This document shows, in pieces, positions 17,794-26,951 of a stretch of 64,000 bases of DNA (the first letter of the stretch is position 1; every line of letters starts with the position of its first letter). The DNA comes from Prochlorococcus sp. MIT 1314 (lineage in GTDB: Bacteria > Cyanobacteriota > Cyanobacteriia > PCC-6307 > Cyanobiaceae). A model generated the notes under the pieces. That model was not told where the DNA came from and did not search any database. It saw only the letters and a list, made by a program, of their open reading frames with translations. The DNA lies in contig NZ_CP139300.1 in NCBI RefSeq assembly GCF_034093315.1, positions 1,612,001-1,676,000 of the forward strand, read 5' to 3'. The position numbers and the translations under genes were made by a program.

Positions 17794-18597
17794 ATGTCAA
17801 CATCATTTAAAAATGTCACACCGGCTGGTCCTGGTGGGACAGCAACATTATTAATAGTATTGTCTTTTACTGGCTTTCTTTTACTCACTCAGTCTCTATT
17901 TGTTGTTCCCTCTGGACAAGTTGCAGTTGTCACAACTTTAGGTAAAGTCAGTGGCCCTTCTAGGAGAGCTGGTTTAAACTTCAAGCTTCCATTCATACAA
18001 TCTGTATATCCATTTGATATTAAAACTCAAGTTCAACCTGAAAAATTTGAAACTTTAACCAAGGACCTTCAGGTTATTAGGGCTACAGCTACCGTTAAGT
18101 ATTCAGTAAAGCCTAATGAAGCAGGAAGAATTTTCGCTACAATTGCCAGCAGAAATAGTGATGTTTATCAAAAAATTGTTCAGCCATCTTTACTAAAAGC
18201 TCTTAAATCAGTTTTCTCTCAATATGAGCTAGAGACAATAGCTACAGAGTTTGCAGTTATTTCTGAAAAAGTAGGAGATACAGTTGCTCAAGAATTAAAT
18301 TCATTTGATTATGTAGATGTTAAAAGTTTAGATTTGACTGGATTAGAGATTGCTGAAGAATATAGAGCTGCTATTGAACAAAAACAAATAGCTGGTCAAC
18401 AATTATTAAGAGCAAAAACTGAAGTCGAAATTGCAGAACAAGAAGCACTTAGATATGAAACATTAAATAGAAGTTTAGATGATCAAGTACTTTTCAAATT
18501 ATTTCTAGACAAATGGGATGGCAGTACACAAGTTGTTCCTGGCTTGCCTGGTTCTGAAGGAGGAAGCCCTCCAGTAATAGTTGGTGGCAGAAGGTAA
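17794..18597 (+). CDS. SPFH/band 7 (prohibitin-like) membrane protein
   Basis: The 267-residue protein has one N-terminal membrane helix (about residues 18-38), then the SPFH domain: VVPSGQVAVVTTLGKV, AGLNFKLPFIQSV and QVIRATATVKYSVKP. A glutamine- and alanine-rich coiled coil with IEQKQIAGQQLLRAKTEVE follows, and a glycine-rich C-terminus. In cyanobacteria such prohibitins (Phb/slr1106 type) form rings in the membrane and interact with FtsH. It is convergent with hemL, and a strong hairpin fills the space between them. Confidence 0.9.
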   Translation: MSTSFKNVTPAGPGGTATLLIVLSFTGFLLLTQSLFVVPSGQVAVVTTLGKVSGPSRRAGLNFKLPFIQSVYPFDIKTQVQPEKFETLTKDLQVIRATATVKYSVKPNEAGRIFATIASRNSDVYQKIVQPSLLKALKSVFSQYELETIATEFAVISEKVGDTVAQELNSFDYVDVKSLDLTGLEIAEEYRAAIEQKQIAGQQLLRAKTEVEIAEQEALRYETLNRSLDDQVLFKLFLDKWDGSTQVVPGLPGSEGGSPPVIVGGRR

Positions 18598-18625
18598 TTA
18601 AATAAATTTATTTTTTATAGAGGAA

Positions 18626-18663
18626 TTTAACTATTATTTCTTTTCTTAGAAATAATAGTTAAA
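18626..18663. terminator. perfect 16-bp inverted repeat between convergent genes, likely bidirectional terminator
   Basis: Positions 18626-18641 pair perfectly with 18648-18663 around a 6-base loop (TTTCTT). The stem is A/T-rich with flanking A and T runs and sits between the SPFH gene (ends 18597, plus strand) and hemL (ends 18666, minus strand). Its symmetry lets it act for both transcripts. U-tracts directly after the stem are imperfect in both directions. Confidence 0.62.
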
Positions 18664-18665
18664 AA

Positions 18666-19967
18666 TTAGTTTTTTATAGCGCTAAAGGATTGGTCAAAAG
18701 CCTCAATAGTTTTATCAATTTCTTCTTCGCCATGAGCGAGTGATGTAAAACCAGCCTCAAATGGACTTGGGGCTAGATAAATACCTCGTTTAAGCATCTC
18801 TCTATGCAACTTCCCAAAAAGTTCAGAATCATTTGTTTTTGCTTCATTAAAGTTCCTGACTGGCCCATCACATAAGAAGAACCCAAACATAGCGCTTACA
18901 CTTCCACCATTAATAGCGATACCATTATTTTCGGCGGACTGAATTATTCCTTCTATTAATCTAGAGGTTATAGCATCTAGTTTCTCGTAGGTGCCTTCTT
19001 GTTTCAGTAGCTCAAGAGTTTTTATTCCAGCAGTCATTGCGAGTGGGTTTCCGCTTAATGTACCTGCTTGGTAGACTGGTCCGGAAGGGGCTACCATTGA
19101 CATAATTTCTTTCTTGCCTCCATAAGCTCCAACAGGGAGTCCTCCTCCAATAACTTTACCGAGTGTAGTTAAATCAGGAGTGACCCCAAATTTTTCTTGA
19201 GCGCCTCCATAACTTATTCTGAAGCCAGTCATTACTTCATCAAAAACTAATAAGGATCCATTCTCAGTGGTTAATTCTCTTAATCCTTCTAAAAAACCAG
19301 GTTCTGGAGTAATAAAGCCAGCATTACCAACAATAGGCTCAAGAATTACACCAGAAATGGCGTCAGGATTTTCGGAAAATAATTTTTTAACTGCTTCAAG
19401 ATCATTGTAAGGCGCAGTAAGTGTATTGGCAGTTGTTGTTCTTGGAACCCCTGGAGAATCTGGTAATCCTAAAGTAGCCACACCTGATCCTGCTTTCACC
19501 AAAAACATATCTGCATGTCCGTGATAGCAACCGTCAAATTTAATTACTTTATCTCTACCAGTGAAAGCTCTCATAAGTCTTAGAACAGCCATACAGGCTT
19601 CGGTGCCACTATTAACAAATCTAACCATTTCTACAGATGGGACGGCATCTATAACCATCTCAGCAAGTTTGTTTTCTAGAACGCATGGAGCTCCAAAACT
19701 GGTGCCTTTCTCAATTGCTTCCTGTAAAGCTGTTGTGACATCAGGGTGAGCATGTCCACATATAGCCGGACCCCAACTCCCTATATAATCAATATATCTA
19801 TTACCGTCAATATCCCAAGCGAAAGGGCCTTTAACTCTATCAAAAACTATTGGCTGTCCACCAACGGATTTAAAAGCTCTAACAGGAGAACTAACTCCTC
19901 CAGGCATTAACTCTTGAGCAGCTGAGAAAACTTCTTTTGATTGGGTGCAATTTAATATGTCAGTCAC
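18666..19967 (-). CDS. hemL: glutamate-1-semialdehyde 2,1-aminomutase
   Basis: HemL makes 5-aminolevulinate, the first committed precursor of chlorophyll, haem, bilins and cobalamin in C5-pathway organisms. The 433-residue PLP enzyme shows [48 protein letters not shown] and the PLP-lysine motif [18 protein letters not shown]. The start is GTG at 19967, giving [12 protein letters not shown]; no in-frame ATG lies nearby. hemC is in the same window. Confidence 0.97.
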   Translation of the reverse strand: MTDILNCTQSKEVFSAAQELMPGGVSSPVRAFKSVGGQPIVFDRVKGPFAWDIDGNRYIDYIGSWGPAICGHAHPDVTTALQEAIEKGTSFGAPCVLENKLAEMVIDAVPSVEMVRFVNSGTEACMAVLRLMRAFTGRDKVIKFDGCYHGHADMFLVKAGSGVATLGLPDSPGVPRTTTANTLTAPYNDLEAVKKLFSENPDAISGVILEPIVGNAGFITPEPGFLEGLRELTTENGSLLVFDEVMTGFRISYGGAQEKFGVTPDLTTLGKVIGGGLPVGAYGGKKEIMSMVAPSGPVYQAGTLSGNPLAMTAGIKTLELLKQEGTYEKLDAITSRLIEGIIQSAENNGIAINGGSVSAMFGFFLCDGPVRNFNEAKTNDSELFGKLHREMLKRGIYLAPSPFEAGFTSLAHGEEEIDKTIEAFDQSFSAIKN

Positions 19968-20193
19968 AGTTTAAATAAATGAAGCTTGGAGAAAAATCTT
20001 TTCATGTCCTAAGTTAGAAATAAGTAAAAATTTTGTCAATTAGGTTGAAATTCTACATTATGATATTTTTATTGCGATAGTTTGGATTGTAAATTATTAA
20101 TTTTTAGAAAATCATAATATAAAGTAGAACAATTCTAGATAACTCTTTATTAATAAGCGTTTTCAGGTATTAAAGAAAGGTTATTTGATTTAT

Positions 20194-21039
20194 TTATATT
20201 TCGAAAAAATTATCATCATCCTCATAAAAATCTACAAATGTGTCGTTCAAGTTAAGATTAATCATGACCGGGGCATGATCACTTGGGCGCAAATTCTTCC
20301 TCGGTAAGCTGTCTATGACACAGCTTTTAAGTTTTGATGAGAGTTCTTTACTGACATAGATATGGTCTATTCTCCAACCTTTATTTAATTCATATGCGTT
20401 ATTACGGTAATCCCACCAAGTCCAATGGCCAGTATTTTTTTCGAAAATCCTGAAAGAATCTATCAATCTTCCTTTTAAAACATTATTTAACGCATTTCTT
20501 TCGATTTTAGATGCCATTATTCCTCCTTCGTATTTCTTTGGATCATGAATATCTATGTTAGATGGAGCAATATTAAAATCACCCACAAGACAAATTAATT
20601 CTCCTTTTTTTTCTTGCTCATCCAAAAAGGAAGCTAAACAATTCAACCAATTAATTTTGTATTCGAACTTATCTGATTCTAGAGATGATCCATTAGGAAC
20701 ATATACATTTATGATCTTAATACCATTAAAAACAGCGGAAATTAATCTTTTTTGTTCTAGGAAAATTTCAAGATTTTGATCAGAGTCTCTACATTTATAG
20801 AATCCTTTTTGGATATTATCACCCTTTATTTTAGAAATAATAGCAACGCCATTATATGACTTTTGTCCGTATACCTCCACTGAATATCCTAATTTTTCGA
20901 AAGGTTCAACGGGGAAACAGTCATCCATCACTTTTGTTTCCTGCAAACATAGAATATCTGGATTGACTTGATTAATCCAATCTGTTATTTGTGAAAGTCT
21001 GGTTCTTATAGAGTTAACATTCCAAGTTGCTATTAACAA
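20194..21039 (-). CDS. xth: exodeoxyribonuclease III (AP endonuclease family)
   Basis: This endonuclease/exonuclease/phosphatase-fold protein repairs abasic sites. The 281-residue sequence has LIATWNVNSIRTRL at the start, LCLQETKVMDD (metal-binding Glu), GVAIISK, INVYVPNGSS, VGDFNIAPSNIDIHDPKKY, WTWWDYRN, WRIDHIYVS and the terminal RPSDHAPVMI with the catalytic Asp-His. The start is TTG at 21039. The C-terminus has an acidic tail (EDDDNFFEI) that is unusual for the family. The 226 bases between it and hemL are AT-rich with no feature I can support. Confidence 0.94.
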   Translation of the reverse strand: MLIATWNVNSIRTRLSQITDWINQVNPDILCLQETKVMDDCFPVEPFEKLGYSVEVYGQKSYNGVAIISKIKGDNIQKGFYKCRDSDQNLEIFLEQKRLISAVFNGIKIINVYVPNGSSLESDKFEYKINWLNCLASFLDEQEKKGELICLVGDFNIAPSNIDIHDPKKYEGGIMASKIERNALNNVLKGRLIDSFRIFEKNTGHWTWWDYRNNAYELNKGWRIDHIYVSKELSSKLKSCVIDSLPRKNLRPSDHAPVMINLNLNDTFVDFYEDDDNFFEI

Positions 21040-21111
21040 ATTTCTACTAAAATTATGTAAAATTAAATTAGCAAAAAATTTTGGCGTTTTTGAATTTTGA
21101 AATTAAATAAA

Positions 21112-21402
21112 ATGAAAAATTATTTTTGTAAAAACCTTCCTAAAACAATAACAATACCTTTAGTTTTTTCTTTTATCTCCTTATTTGCCTTCAAAGGTGA
21201 TTTATTAAATGCTGATTATTTATTTGAAGAATTGCAAATAGATACCTCAACAAAAACAGAAGAGGATAGTTCAGTTATTCCAACTAATCCATTTGAAATT
21301 GTTGAAATGATTAGAAGACAAAATAGTTTGAATGATGCGACTAATCCATCTGATGCTATAGATGATGCTTTAGAATCTTTTAATAGCTTGGAGGAAAACT
21401 AA
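21112..21402 (+). CDS. small secreted or membrane-anchored protein, function unknown
   Basis: From the ATG at 21112 this is a 96-residue protein with an N-terminal hydrophobic segment (ITIPLVFSFISLFAF) typical of a signal peptide. It has an acidic, threonine- and serine-rich mature part and a short predicted helix PFEIVEMIRRQNSLND. A TTG at 21097 would add five residues. I know no family. It lies 38 bases upstream of another cyanobacterial hypothetical gene. Confidence 0.6.
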   Translation: MKNYFCKNLPKTITIPLVFSFISLFAFKGDLLNADYLFEELQIDTSTKTEEDSSVIPTNPFEIVEMIRRQNSLNDATNPSDAIDDALESFNSLEEN

Positions 21403-21440
21403 GATATTCAATAAGATATTTTTTATTTTAAAAATTTAAT

Positions 21441-22040
21441 ATGTTGACAAATCCCATCCCAAAAGTTAGTAATCAATTGCAATACAGAGCAATTGGTATT
21501 GTTAATGGTAAATTTATTCCCCTTGATAATAAGCGATTAACTAGAGGCTTTTTAACTGATAATAAAGGGGAGAAAATTGAAACAGTAGTACTAGGAAAAG
21601 CATTATCTCTTTTAAAAAAGCATATTGACTTAAAGAAAAATTATTTTTGGATTGTTTATCCAAAGAATAAAAATACTCAAAATTTGCATTTACAAGTTGC
21701 GGGCATCTGGCATCCTTATCAGTTGAATGATTTTTCTAAAGATTCTAAAAATACAAACTTTTCAAAATTATTAGAGGAATTAGATTTAAAAGATAATTAT
21801 TTTTCTGTTAGAGGAGAATTAGTTTTTGTAAACACTCAAAAAAAAGAAATTGTTATTAAGATCTGCTCTGCTTCAAAGAAAAATAATTTAAAAAATAAAA
21901 ATTTTAAATTAGTAATAAAAGGGGAGCTTTCTCTTAAACTGCTCAATAGTTTTGTAAGTCTAGATATTATTAGATATGGAAATTCTTTGAAATTAATCAA
22001 GTATGAAGTTGTTGAAAAAAATCTTTCAAGAAATAATTAG
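21441..22040 (+). CDS. conserved cyanobacterial hypothetical protein
   Basis: The 199-residue protein starts MLTNPIPKVSNQLQYRAIGI and has a beta-rich pattern, with FWIVYPKNKNTQNLHLQVAGIWHP and a conserved YFSVRGELVFV core. Lysine content is high. I recall similar uncharacterised cyanobacterial proteins but cannot name a domain. There is no signal peptide or membrane segment. It is 53 bases before the LarC homologue on the same strand. Confidence 0.65.
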   Translation: MLTNPIPKVSNQLQYRAIGIVNGKFIPLDNKRLTRGFLTDNKGEKIETVVLGKALSLLKKHIDLKKNYFWIVYPKNKNTQNLHLQVAGIWHPYQLNDFSKDSKNTNFSKLLEELDLKDNYFSVRGELVFVNTQKKEIVIKICSASKKNNLKNKNFKLVIKGELSLKLLNSFVSLDIIRYGNSLKLIKYEVVEKNLSRNN

Positions 22041-22093
22041 AATGAACAGTTGAGCTTTATTGGAATTTTTATCAATCAAGAAATTTAAGATTT

Positions 22094-23320
22094 ATGGAAG
22101 ATGTTTTAATTGAATGTTCTCCAGGCATTTCTGGAGATATGTTGTTAGGAGCTTTTTATGACTTAGGTGTGCCTAAAAAGGTAATTGAACAACCGCTTAT
22201 TGATCTTGGCTTAAAGGATCAATATAATCTAGAGTTTGAAGAATCTAAAAGTTGTTCAATCCGAGGTATTAAGGCGAAGGTTGAGAATATTGATTGCGGA
22301 CCAATTAAAAGAAATTGGAGAAGTATTAAACAACTTATTTTAAATGGAAACTTAGAAGATAAATTACAGAAATTAATTTTTGAAGTGTTTGAATCTTTGG
22401 CAAGCGCAGAAGGAAAAGTTCATGGTATCAATTCTGAGGATGTTCATTTTCATGAAATTGGGGCTATCGATTCATTAGTGGATATCATAGGAGTATGTGC
22501 TGCATTAAATTTTTTAAATCCTAAAAAGGTTTATTGCAATGAACCAATGTTGGGAAAAGGCTTTGTTCAAACTCAACATGGGAAATTATCTGTCCCTCCC
22601 CCTGCTGTAATAGAGCTAATAAGAAAAAAAAATATTAAGGTTTTATCAAGCTTTGACTCAATAGAGGGGGAACTTTCTACACCAACTGGTATTGCTTTAC
22701 TTTCTAATTTAGTTAACTATGTGCAACCTCCTTCAAAATATTCTATTAACTCCTATGGAGTAGGCATTGGCAACCTAAAATTCCCATTCCCGAATTTGGT
22801 TAGAGTTTATAAAATTACTTCATTTGAGGATCCCTCTATTAATAAACAAATTAATCCAAGGTGTGAAGAAATATCTGTTCAAGAAGCATGGATTGATGAC
22901 CAAACACCTGAAGATATATCGAATTTTGTTGAGAAACTGAGAATAGAGGGAGCTTACGACGTTTCTTATCAAGCTATTAATATGAAAAAAAATAGAATTG
23001 GATTTTCTATTCAAGCAATCTTGCCAATAGAGAAAAAAGAATATTTTATGCGGTTATGGTTTGATTACTCCAATACTATTGGAGTGCGTGAAAGGACCCA
23101 ATCTAGGTGGATATTGCTTAGAAGAAGAGGAGAATGTTCAACGACTTTTGGAAATGTAAAAGTTAAACAGACTTTGAAACCAGATGGATCCATCACTATG
23201 AAACCAGAAAATGACGAAGTTTTGAGATTAAAATTAGATCAAAAAAAATCAACATACGAAATAAGAAAAATAATAAAAGAATCAAGTAAAAATTTCAAAG
23301 CATTCGAAAACTGGAAATGA
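22094..23320 (+). CDS. larC: LarC-type nickel insertion protein (UPF0272)
   Basis: LarC inserts nickel into pyridinium-3,5-bisthiocarboxylate mononucleotide to make the pincer cofactor of lactate racemase. The 408-residue protein begins LIECSPGISGDMLLGAFYDLG, with SAEGKVHGINSEDVHFHEIGAIDSLVDI (His-rich, quoted in part: DVHFHEIGAIDSLVDI), GKGFVQTQHGKLSVPPPA and STPTGIALL. It is a single uninterrupted frame, unlike the frameshifted larC of Lactobacillus. No larA, larB or larE lies in the window, so its client enzyme is unclear. Its stop overlaps the next gene's start (ATGA). Confidence 0.83.
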   Translation: MEDVLIECSPGISGDMLLGAFYDLGVPKKVIEQPLIDLGLKDQYNLEFEESKSCSIRGIKAKVENIDCGPIKRNWRSIKQLILNGNLEDKLQKLIFEVFESLASAEGKVHGINSEDVHFHEIGAIDSLVDIIGVCAALNFLNPKKVYCNEPMLGKGFVQTQHGKLSVPPPAVIELIRKKNIKVLSSFDSIEGELSTPTGIALLSNLVNYVQPPSKYSINSYGVGIGNLKFPFPNLVRVYKITSFEDPSINKQINPRCEEISVQEAWIDDQTPEDISNFVEKLRIEGAYDVSYQAINMKKNRIGFSIQAILPIEKKEYFMRLWFDYSNTIGVRERTQSRWILLRRRGECSTTFGNVKVKQTLKPDGSITMKPENDEVLRLKLDQKKSTYEIRKIIKESSKNFKAFENWK

Positions 23321-24273
23321 TATTTAATATTAAGATTCAATCATATTGGAAATTTTTTAAGAAAATTAATTTTAGTGGCTTAAAGACTATTTTCTTTTTA
23401 TCAAGTTTGTTATATTTTTGCATTTATTTTTTTTATAATTTAGACCAAATTTCTTTTGATATAAATTTAGAAAGAAATGGTATTAATCTATTTTTATCAT
23501 TTTTGTTTTGTGTTTTAAGTATTTTTCTAAACGCATATGCATGGAAATACATAATTAAATGGTTCGGTAAAGAATGCAAAGGAAATAACTTAATTTCCTT
23601 CTATATTTTAACTAATATTCTCAAATACGTTCCGGGAGGAATTTGGCATTTTGTTGAAAGACTAAATTTTATCCAAAAAAGAAGTAACCCTCAGATCGCT
23701 TTTTATTCGACACTTATAGAACCTTATTTTATGTTGAGTGGATCTTTTCTTTTGGCATCACTAGGAGTTATTTTTTCACCATTGTACTTTTTTTTTATTT
23801 TGCCCTTAGTATTTTTAAATAGGAAATTAATTTATATTGTATTAAAAAGGTTAGAGTCTCTTAAGGGCAAAGCATTTGAGGTTTTGAGACTTTCAAATTC
23901 AAAGTATCAATTTGAAAAGAGAATAAATATAATTTCTTTTTTTCCTACCAAAGCAATTTTACTTGAAATTGGTTTTGTTTTATCTAAATTTCTTGGGTTT
24001 TATATTTGCTTGAATACTTTTAATACAAATCTTACTCCAAACATCATTTTTTTATTAGTAGTTTTTTCTTTATCATGGTCTTTAGGTTTGATAGTGCCAG
24101 CGGCTCCTAGTGGAATTGGTGTTTTTGAAGCTTGCCTCCTTTTTTTTGTTGGCAGAAATATTCCACAAAATATAATTCTTGTCGCAGTAATTTATTTTAG
24201 GGTTATTTCTACATTTGCTGATCTGTTATTAAGTCTTCCTTTTTTGACTAAAAAACTGTTGAAGAAAACTTAG
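23317..24273 (+). CDS. UPF0104/LPG-synthase-TM-like membrane protein
   Basis: The 318-residue protein has about 8 hydrophobic segments and resembles the flippase-like membrane region shared with lysylphosphatidylglycerol synthases (UPF0104). Conserved-looking parts are ILKYVPGGIWHFVERL and FSLSWSLGLIVPAAPSGIGVFEACLLFF, a typical PGGxGVxE-type motif. The substrate is unknown. It starts by ATGA coupling to larC and ends overlapping the convergent iron permease by 4 bases. Confidence 0.75.
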   Translation: MIFNIKIQSYWKFFKKINFSGLKTIFFLSSLLYFCIYFFYNLDQISFDINLERNGINLFLSFLFCVLSIFLNAYAWKYIIKWFGKECKGNNLISFYILTNILKYVPGGIWHFVERLNFIQKRSNPQIAFYSTLIEPYFMLSGSFLLASLGVIFSPLYFFFILPLVFLNRKLIYIVLKRLESLKGKAFEVLRLSNSKYQFEKRINIISFFPTKAILLEIGFVLSKFLGFYICLNTFNTNLTPNIIFLLVVFSLSWSLGLIVPAAPSGIGVFEACLLFFVGRNIPQNIILVAVIYFRVISTFADLLLSLPFLTKKLLKKT

Positions 24274-25808
24274 TTTTTTTTCTCTAAACTTGGTATTAAT
24301 TTAATTGATGCAATAAGTCCTAAAGTCATGATAAAAATGGCAGGTAATATTGCCTCTACCATTCTTTCATCACCAGCATATTGATATATTCTCACAGACA
24401 AAGTATCAAAATCGAACGGTCTTAAAATAAATGTTATGGGTAATTCTTTTATGGTGTCTACAAAAACTAAAAGTGAGCCTACAAATATTGGTCCTTTGAG
24501 TAGAGGTAGATGTATCCTTTTGAATATTCCAAGCCAGTTCTCTCCTAGTCCTAATGCAGCTTCATCAAGACTAGGAGAAATCCTTTCAAGACTTGAATCA
24601 ATGGAACCTTTTGAAATAGTTAGAAATCGCACAAGATAACCCCAAATTAGTAAGCAAATAGCAATGAAATGAAATTTTGAAGAAGAAATGCTTATTACAG
24701 ATAAAGCTAATACGGTGCCTGGGATTGCATAACCTATTCCCGCAAGCTTTGTAATGGGTCTTAGGAATAAGCTTTGATTTGGGCGGCTAGCTAAGGAAAG
24801 TATTAAAGAGAATAGGATCGTTATTAATGCAGTAATAAGTCCTAGACTAATAGTCCTAAATGATAATGTAAGTAATTCTATAGATAAGCCTTTTTGAATT
24901 TGATCAATATTTAGCAGAATCCAAAAACATGGTATTCCAAAAGAGAAAATTGGAGGAAATAAGGCTAAGGTTATTGCCAAAAAAGCTCTAGATTTTCTTA
25001 ATTCCCATCCTTGTGAATCTTCCGACGCAGGATTTTCACTCCACCTCTTTGATTTTCTTCTTGAAAATTTCTCAAAAATAATTAAAGTGAAAATTATCAA
25101 TAACGCTACCAAAGATAATCCAATAGCACTTTTTGGATTGCCCTCAATAATCCAATTTTCAGCTATACCTGTGGAAATACTTGGTACATTTAATAATTCA
25201 AATGTACCCAACTCATTCATTACTTCCATACACATTAAACTTATTCCTGTGATTAGTGCTGGTAGTGCCATTGGTAAAGCGACTTTAAAGAAGCTCATCC
25301 ATGGTCCAACTCCCAATCCTCTACTAGCATTGATTTGATTAACTCCAAACTTATTAAAACTTTCGTTCGCGAGAATATATACATAAGGATAAGTTGAAAT
25401 TGACAGTATTAAAACTCCCCACCATAAACCAGTTACTTGATACCCAAAAATACTCCCTAAATCCTGTAAAACAGCTGTTATTAGATATGCTGGAGCAGCA
25501 AGTGGAATGAGTTGGCAAATACGCAGAACTTTCCTGAACTTAAAATCACAGTTTGAGAGTAACCATCCATTCAAGGTTCCTAATCCCCCTCCAAATAAAC
25601 TTGTAAGTACTAACACCTGTAAAGTGCCTAGTACCTCTTCTCCTCCTGAAATCCCTACTGAAAAATTTCCACCTAAAAGATATTCAATTCCTTCAAGAAG
25701 AAAATTGGAAATGGGAATAATTACGAACAGTGCAACAACAAAAGAAATTATATAAAAAAGTCTTAATTTCGTTATTCCTTTTTTAAATCCTTGAATAAGT
25801 ATTTTCAA
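24270..25808 (-). CDS. iron(III)-type ABC transporter permease (FutB/FbpB-like)
   Basis: This 512-residue protein is a fused double permease with about 12 membrane segments. Each half carries an EAA-type loop: NASRGLGVGPWMSFFKVALPMALPAL in the first (in part GLGVGPWMSFFKVALPMALP) and DEAALGLGENWLGIFKRIHLPLL in the second (in part GLGENWLGIFKRIHLP). This architecture is typical of ferric-iron permeases. No binding protein (futA) or ATPase (futC) is in the window, so the transporter parts are encoded elsewhere. The start is TTG at 25808, 25 bases after the COG0523 GTPase stop. Confidence 0.86.
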   Translation of the reverse strand: MKILIQGFKKGITKLRLFYIISFVVALFVIIPISNFLLEGIEYLLGGNFSVGISGGEEVLGTLQVLVLTSLFGGGLGTLNGWLLSNCDFKFRKVLRICQLIPLAAPAYLITAVLQDLGSIFGYQVTGLWWGVLILSISTYPYVYILANESFNKFGVNQINASRGLGVGPWMSFFKVALPMALPALITGISLMCMEVMNELGTFELLNVPSISTGIAENWIIEGNPKSAIGLSLVALLIIFTLIIFEKFSRRKSKRWSENPASEDSQGWELRKSRAFLAITLALFPPIFSFGIPCFWILLNIDQIQKGLSIELLTLSFRTISLGLITALITILFSLILSLASRPNQSLFLRPITKLAGIGYAIPGTVLALSVISISSSKFHFIAICLLIWGYLVRFLTISKGSIDSSLERISPSLDEAALGLGENWLGIFKRIHLPLLKGPIFVGSLLVFVDTIKELPITFILRPFDFDTLSVRIYQYAGDERMVEAILPAIFIMTLGLIASIKLIPSLEKKN

Positions 25809-25833
25809 AAACCGATTAAACCTCTCATGAACT

Positions 25834-26922
25834 CTAATTTGAATTAAATCTACATGAAGAAAGTTGATTCTTAATAGTTTGATGATCTAAGTTTTTCCCA
25901 ATTATTACTATCTTGTTAGATTTTTTCTTTGTCCATTCTTCATCATCTAGAGAAAAACGTTTCCCTGATAAGTGAAAAATATGTTTTCTTTCACTTTCCA
26001 TAAACCATAAGATTCCTTTTGCTCTAAATACATTTTGTGAAATTTCATTATCTAAGAAATATTGAAACTTCCTTAAGGAAAATGGTTCAAATGTCTCATA
26101 AGAAACTGATGTAAACCCTTCAATACTATTTATCGATTCGTGTGAATGAGAAGAATGATCGTGTGAATGAGAAGAATGATCGTGTGAATGAGAAGAATGA
26201 TCGTGTGAATGAGAAGAATGATCGTGTGAATGAGAAGAGTGATCGTGTGAATGAGAAGAATGATCGTGCGAAGTATCTTCTAAATTTTTTTTATCCTTCT
26301 CAAATTGAAAAGTATCTGTCTCAAATAGACCTACGCTCATGATTGTTTGTAATCCAACTTCACTATTTGTTGATCTTAAGATCCTGGGTTCTTTTTTTAT
26401 TTTATTTATAAATTTTTCTACTTTCTTTAATTGTTCTTCATTCACTAAATCACATTTATTTAGAAGGAGTATATCTCCGTACAAAATTTGAGAATAGGCG
26501 ATACTTGTATTATTAATTTCAAAATCAAAATTTTCTCCATCAATAACAGTAATGATCGAGTCTAATCTTACTTTTTCTCTAAGATCACCAGCCGCAAAAG
26601 TCATAGCTACTGGTAATGGATCGGCTAGCCCAGTTGTCTCAACAATTAAATAGTCTATCTTTTCAGATCTTTCTAAAACTTTGGAAACTGTATTTAATAA
26701 TTCGCCATTGATAGAGCAACATATACATCCATTATTTAATTCGATCATATCTTCTGATCCTTCTATTATTAAGTCATTATCTATTCCGATTTCTCCAAAT
26801 TCGTTGACTAAAACAGCTGTTTTAATACCAACTTGATTTTTTAAAATATGATTTAGAAGTGTAGTTTTGCCAGAACCTAAAAATCCACTAATAATAGTAA
26901 CTGGCAATAAATTTTTAGACAT
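25834..26922 (-). CDS. COG0523/CobW-type GTPase metallochaperone with histidine-rich linker
   Basis: G3E-family GTPases of this group deliver metals (zinc, cobalt, iron). The 362-residue protein has a P-loop GFLGSGKTT (13-21), the zinc-site CICC (66-69), ETTGLADP and LLNKCDL (NKxD). A linker at about residues 219-262 holds six tandem DHSSHSH units, then a CobW C-terminal domain with FRAKGILWF. The His repeat is a likely metal buffer. It sits between an iron-type permease and a pterin dehydratase. Whether its metal is zinc, cobalt or iron cannot be told. Confidence 0.92.
   Translation of the reverse strand: MSKNLLPVTIISGFLGSGKTTLLNHILKNQVGIKTAVLVNEFGEIGIDNDLIIEGSEDMIELNNGCICCSINGELLNTVSKVLERSEKIDYLIVETTGLADPLPVAMTFAAGDLREKVRLDSIITVIDGENFDFEINNTSIAYSQILYGDILLLNKCDLVNEEQLKKVEKFINKIKKEPRILRSTNSEVGLQTIMSVGLFETDTFQFEKDKKNLEDTSHDHSSHSHDHSSHSHDHSSHSHDHSSHSHDHSSHSHDHSSHSHESINSIEGFTSVSYETFEPFSLRKFQYFLDNEISQNVFRAKGILWFMESERKHIFHLSGKRFSLDDEEWTKKKSNKIVIIGKNLDHQTIKNQLSSCRFNSN
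26139..26264 (-). repeat. six tandem 21-bp repeats encoding a His-rich stretch
   Basis: Units start at 26139, 26160, 26181, 26202, 26223 and 26244, each 21 bases. Five are identical, and the fifth (26223-26243) differs by one base. In the COG0523 frame each codes for a seven-residue unit with three His and one Asp (DHSSHSH). The near identity at DNA level suggests recent expansion or homogenisation, so copy number probably varies between strains. Confidence 0.97.
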
Positions 26923-26951
26923 TTTGAATAGTTGAAAACAAGTTTATATTT

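Noticed and set aside
26142..26342. 66-residue plus-strand frame with repeats of VNEKNDR
   Set aside because: It is the antisense reading of the 21-bp repeats in the COG0523 gene. The repeated protein is a by-product of the DNA repeat.
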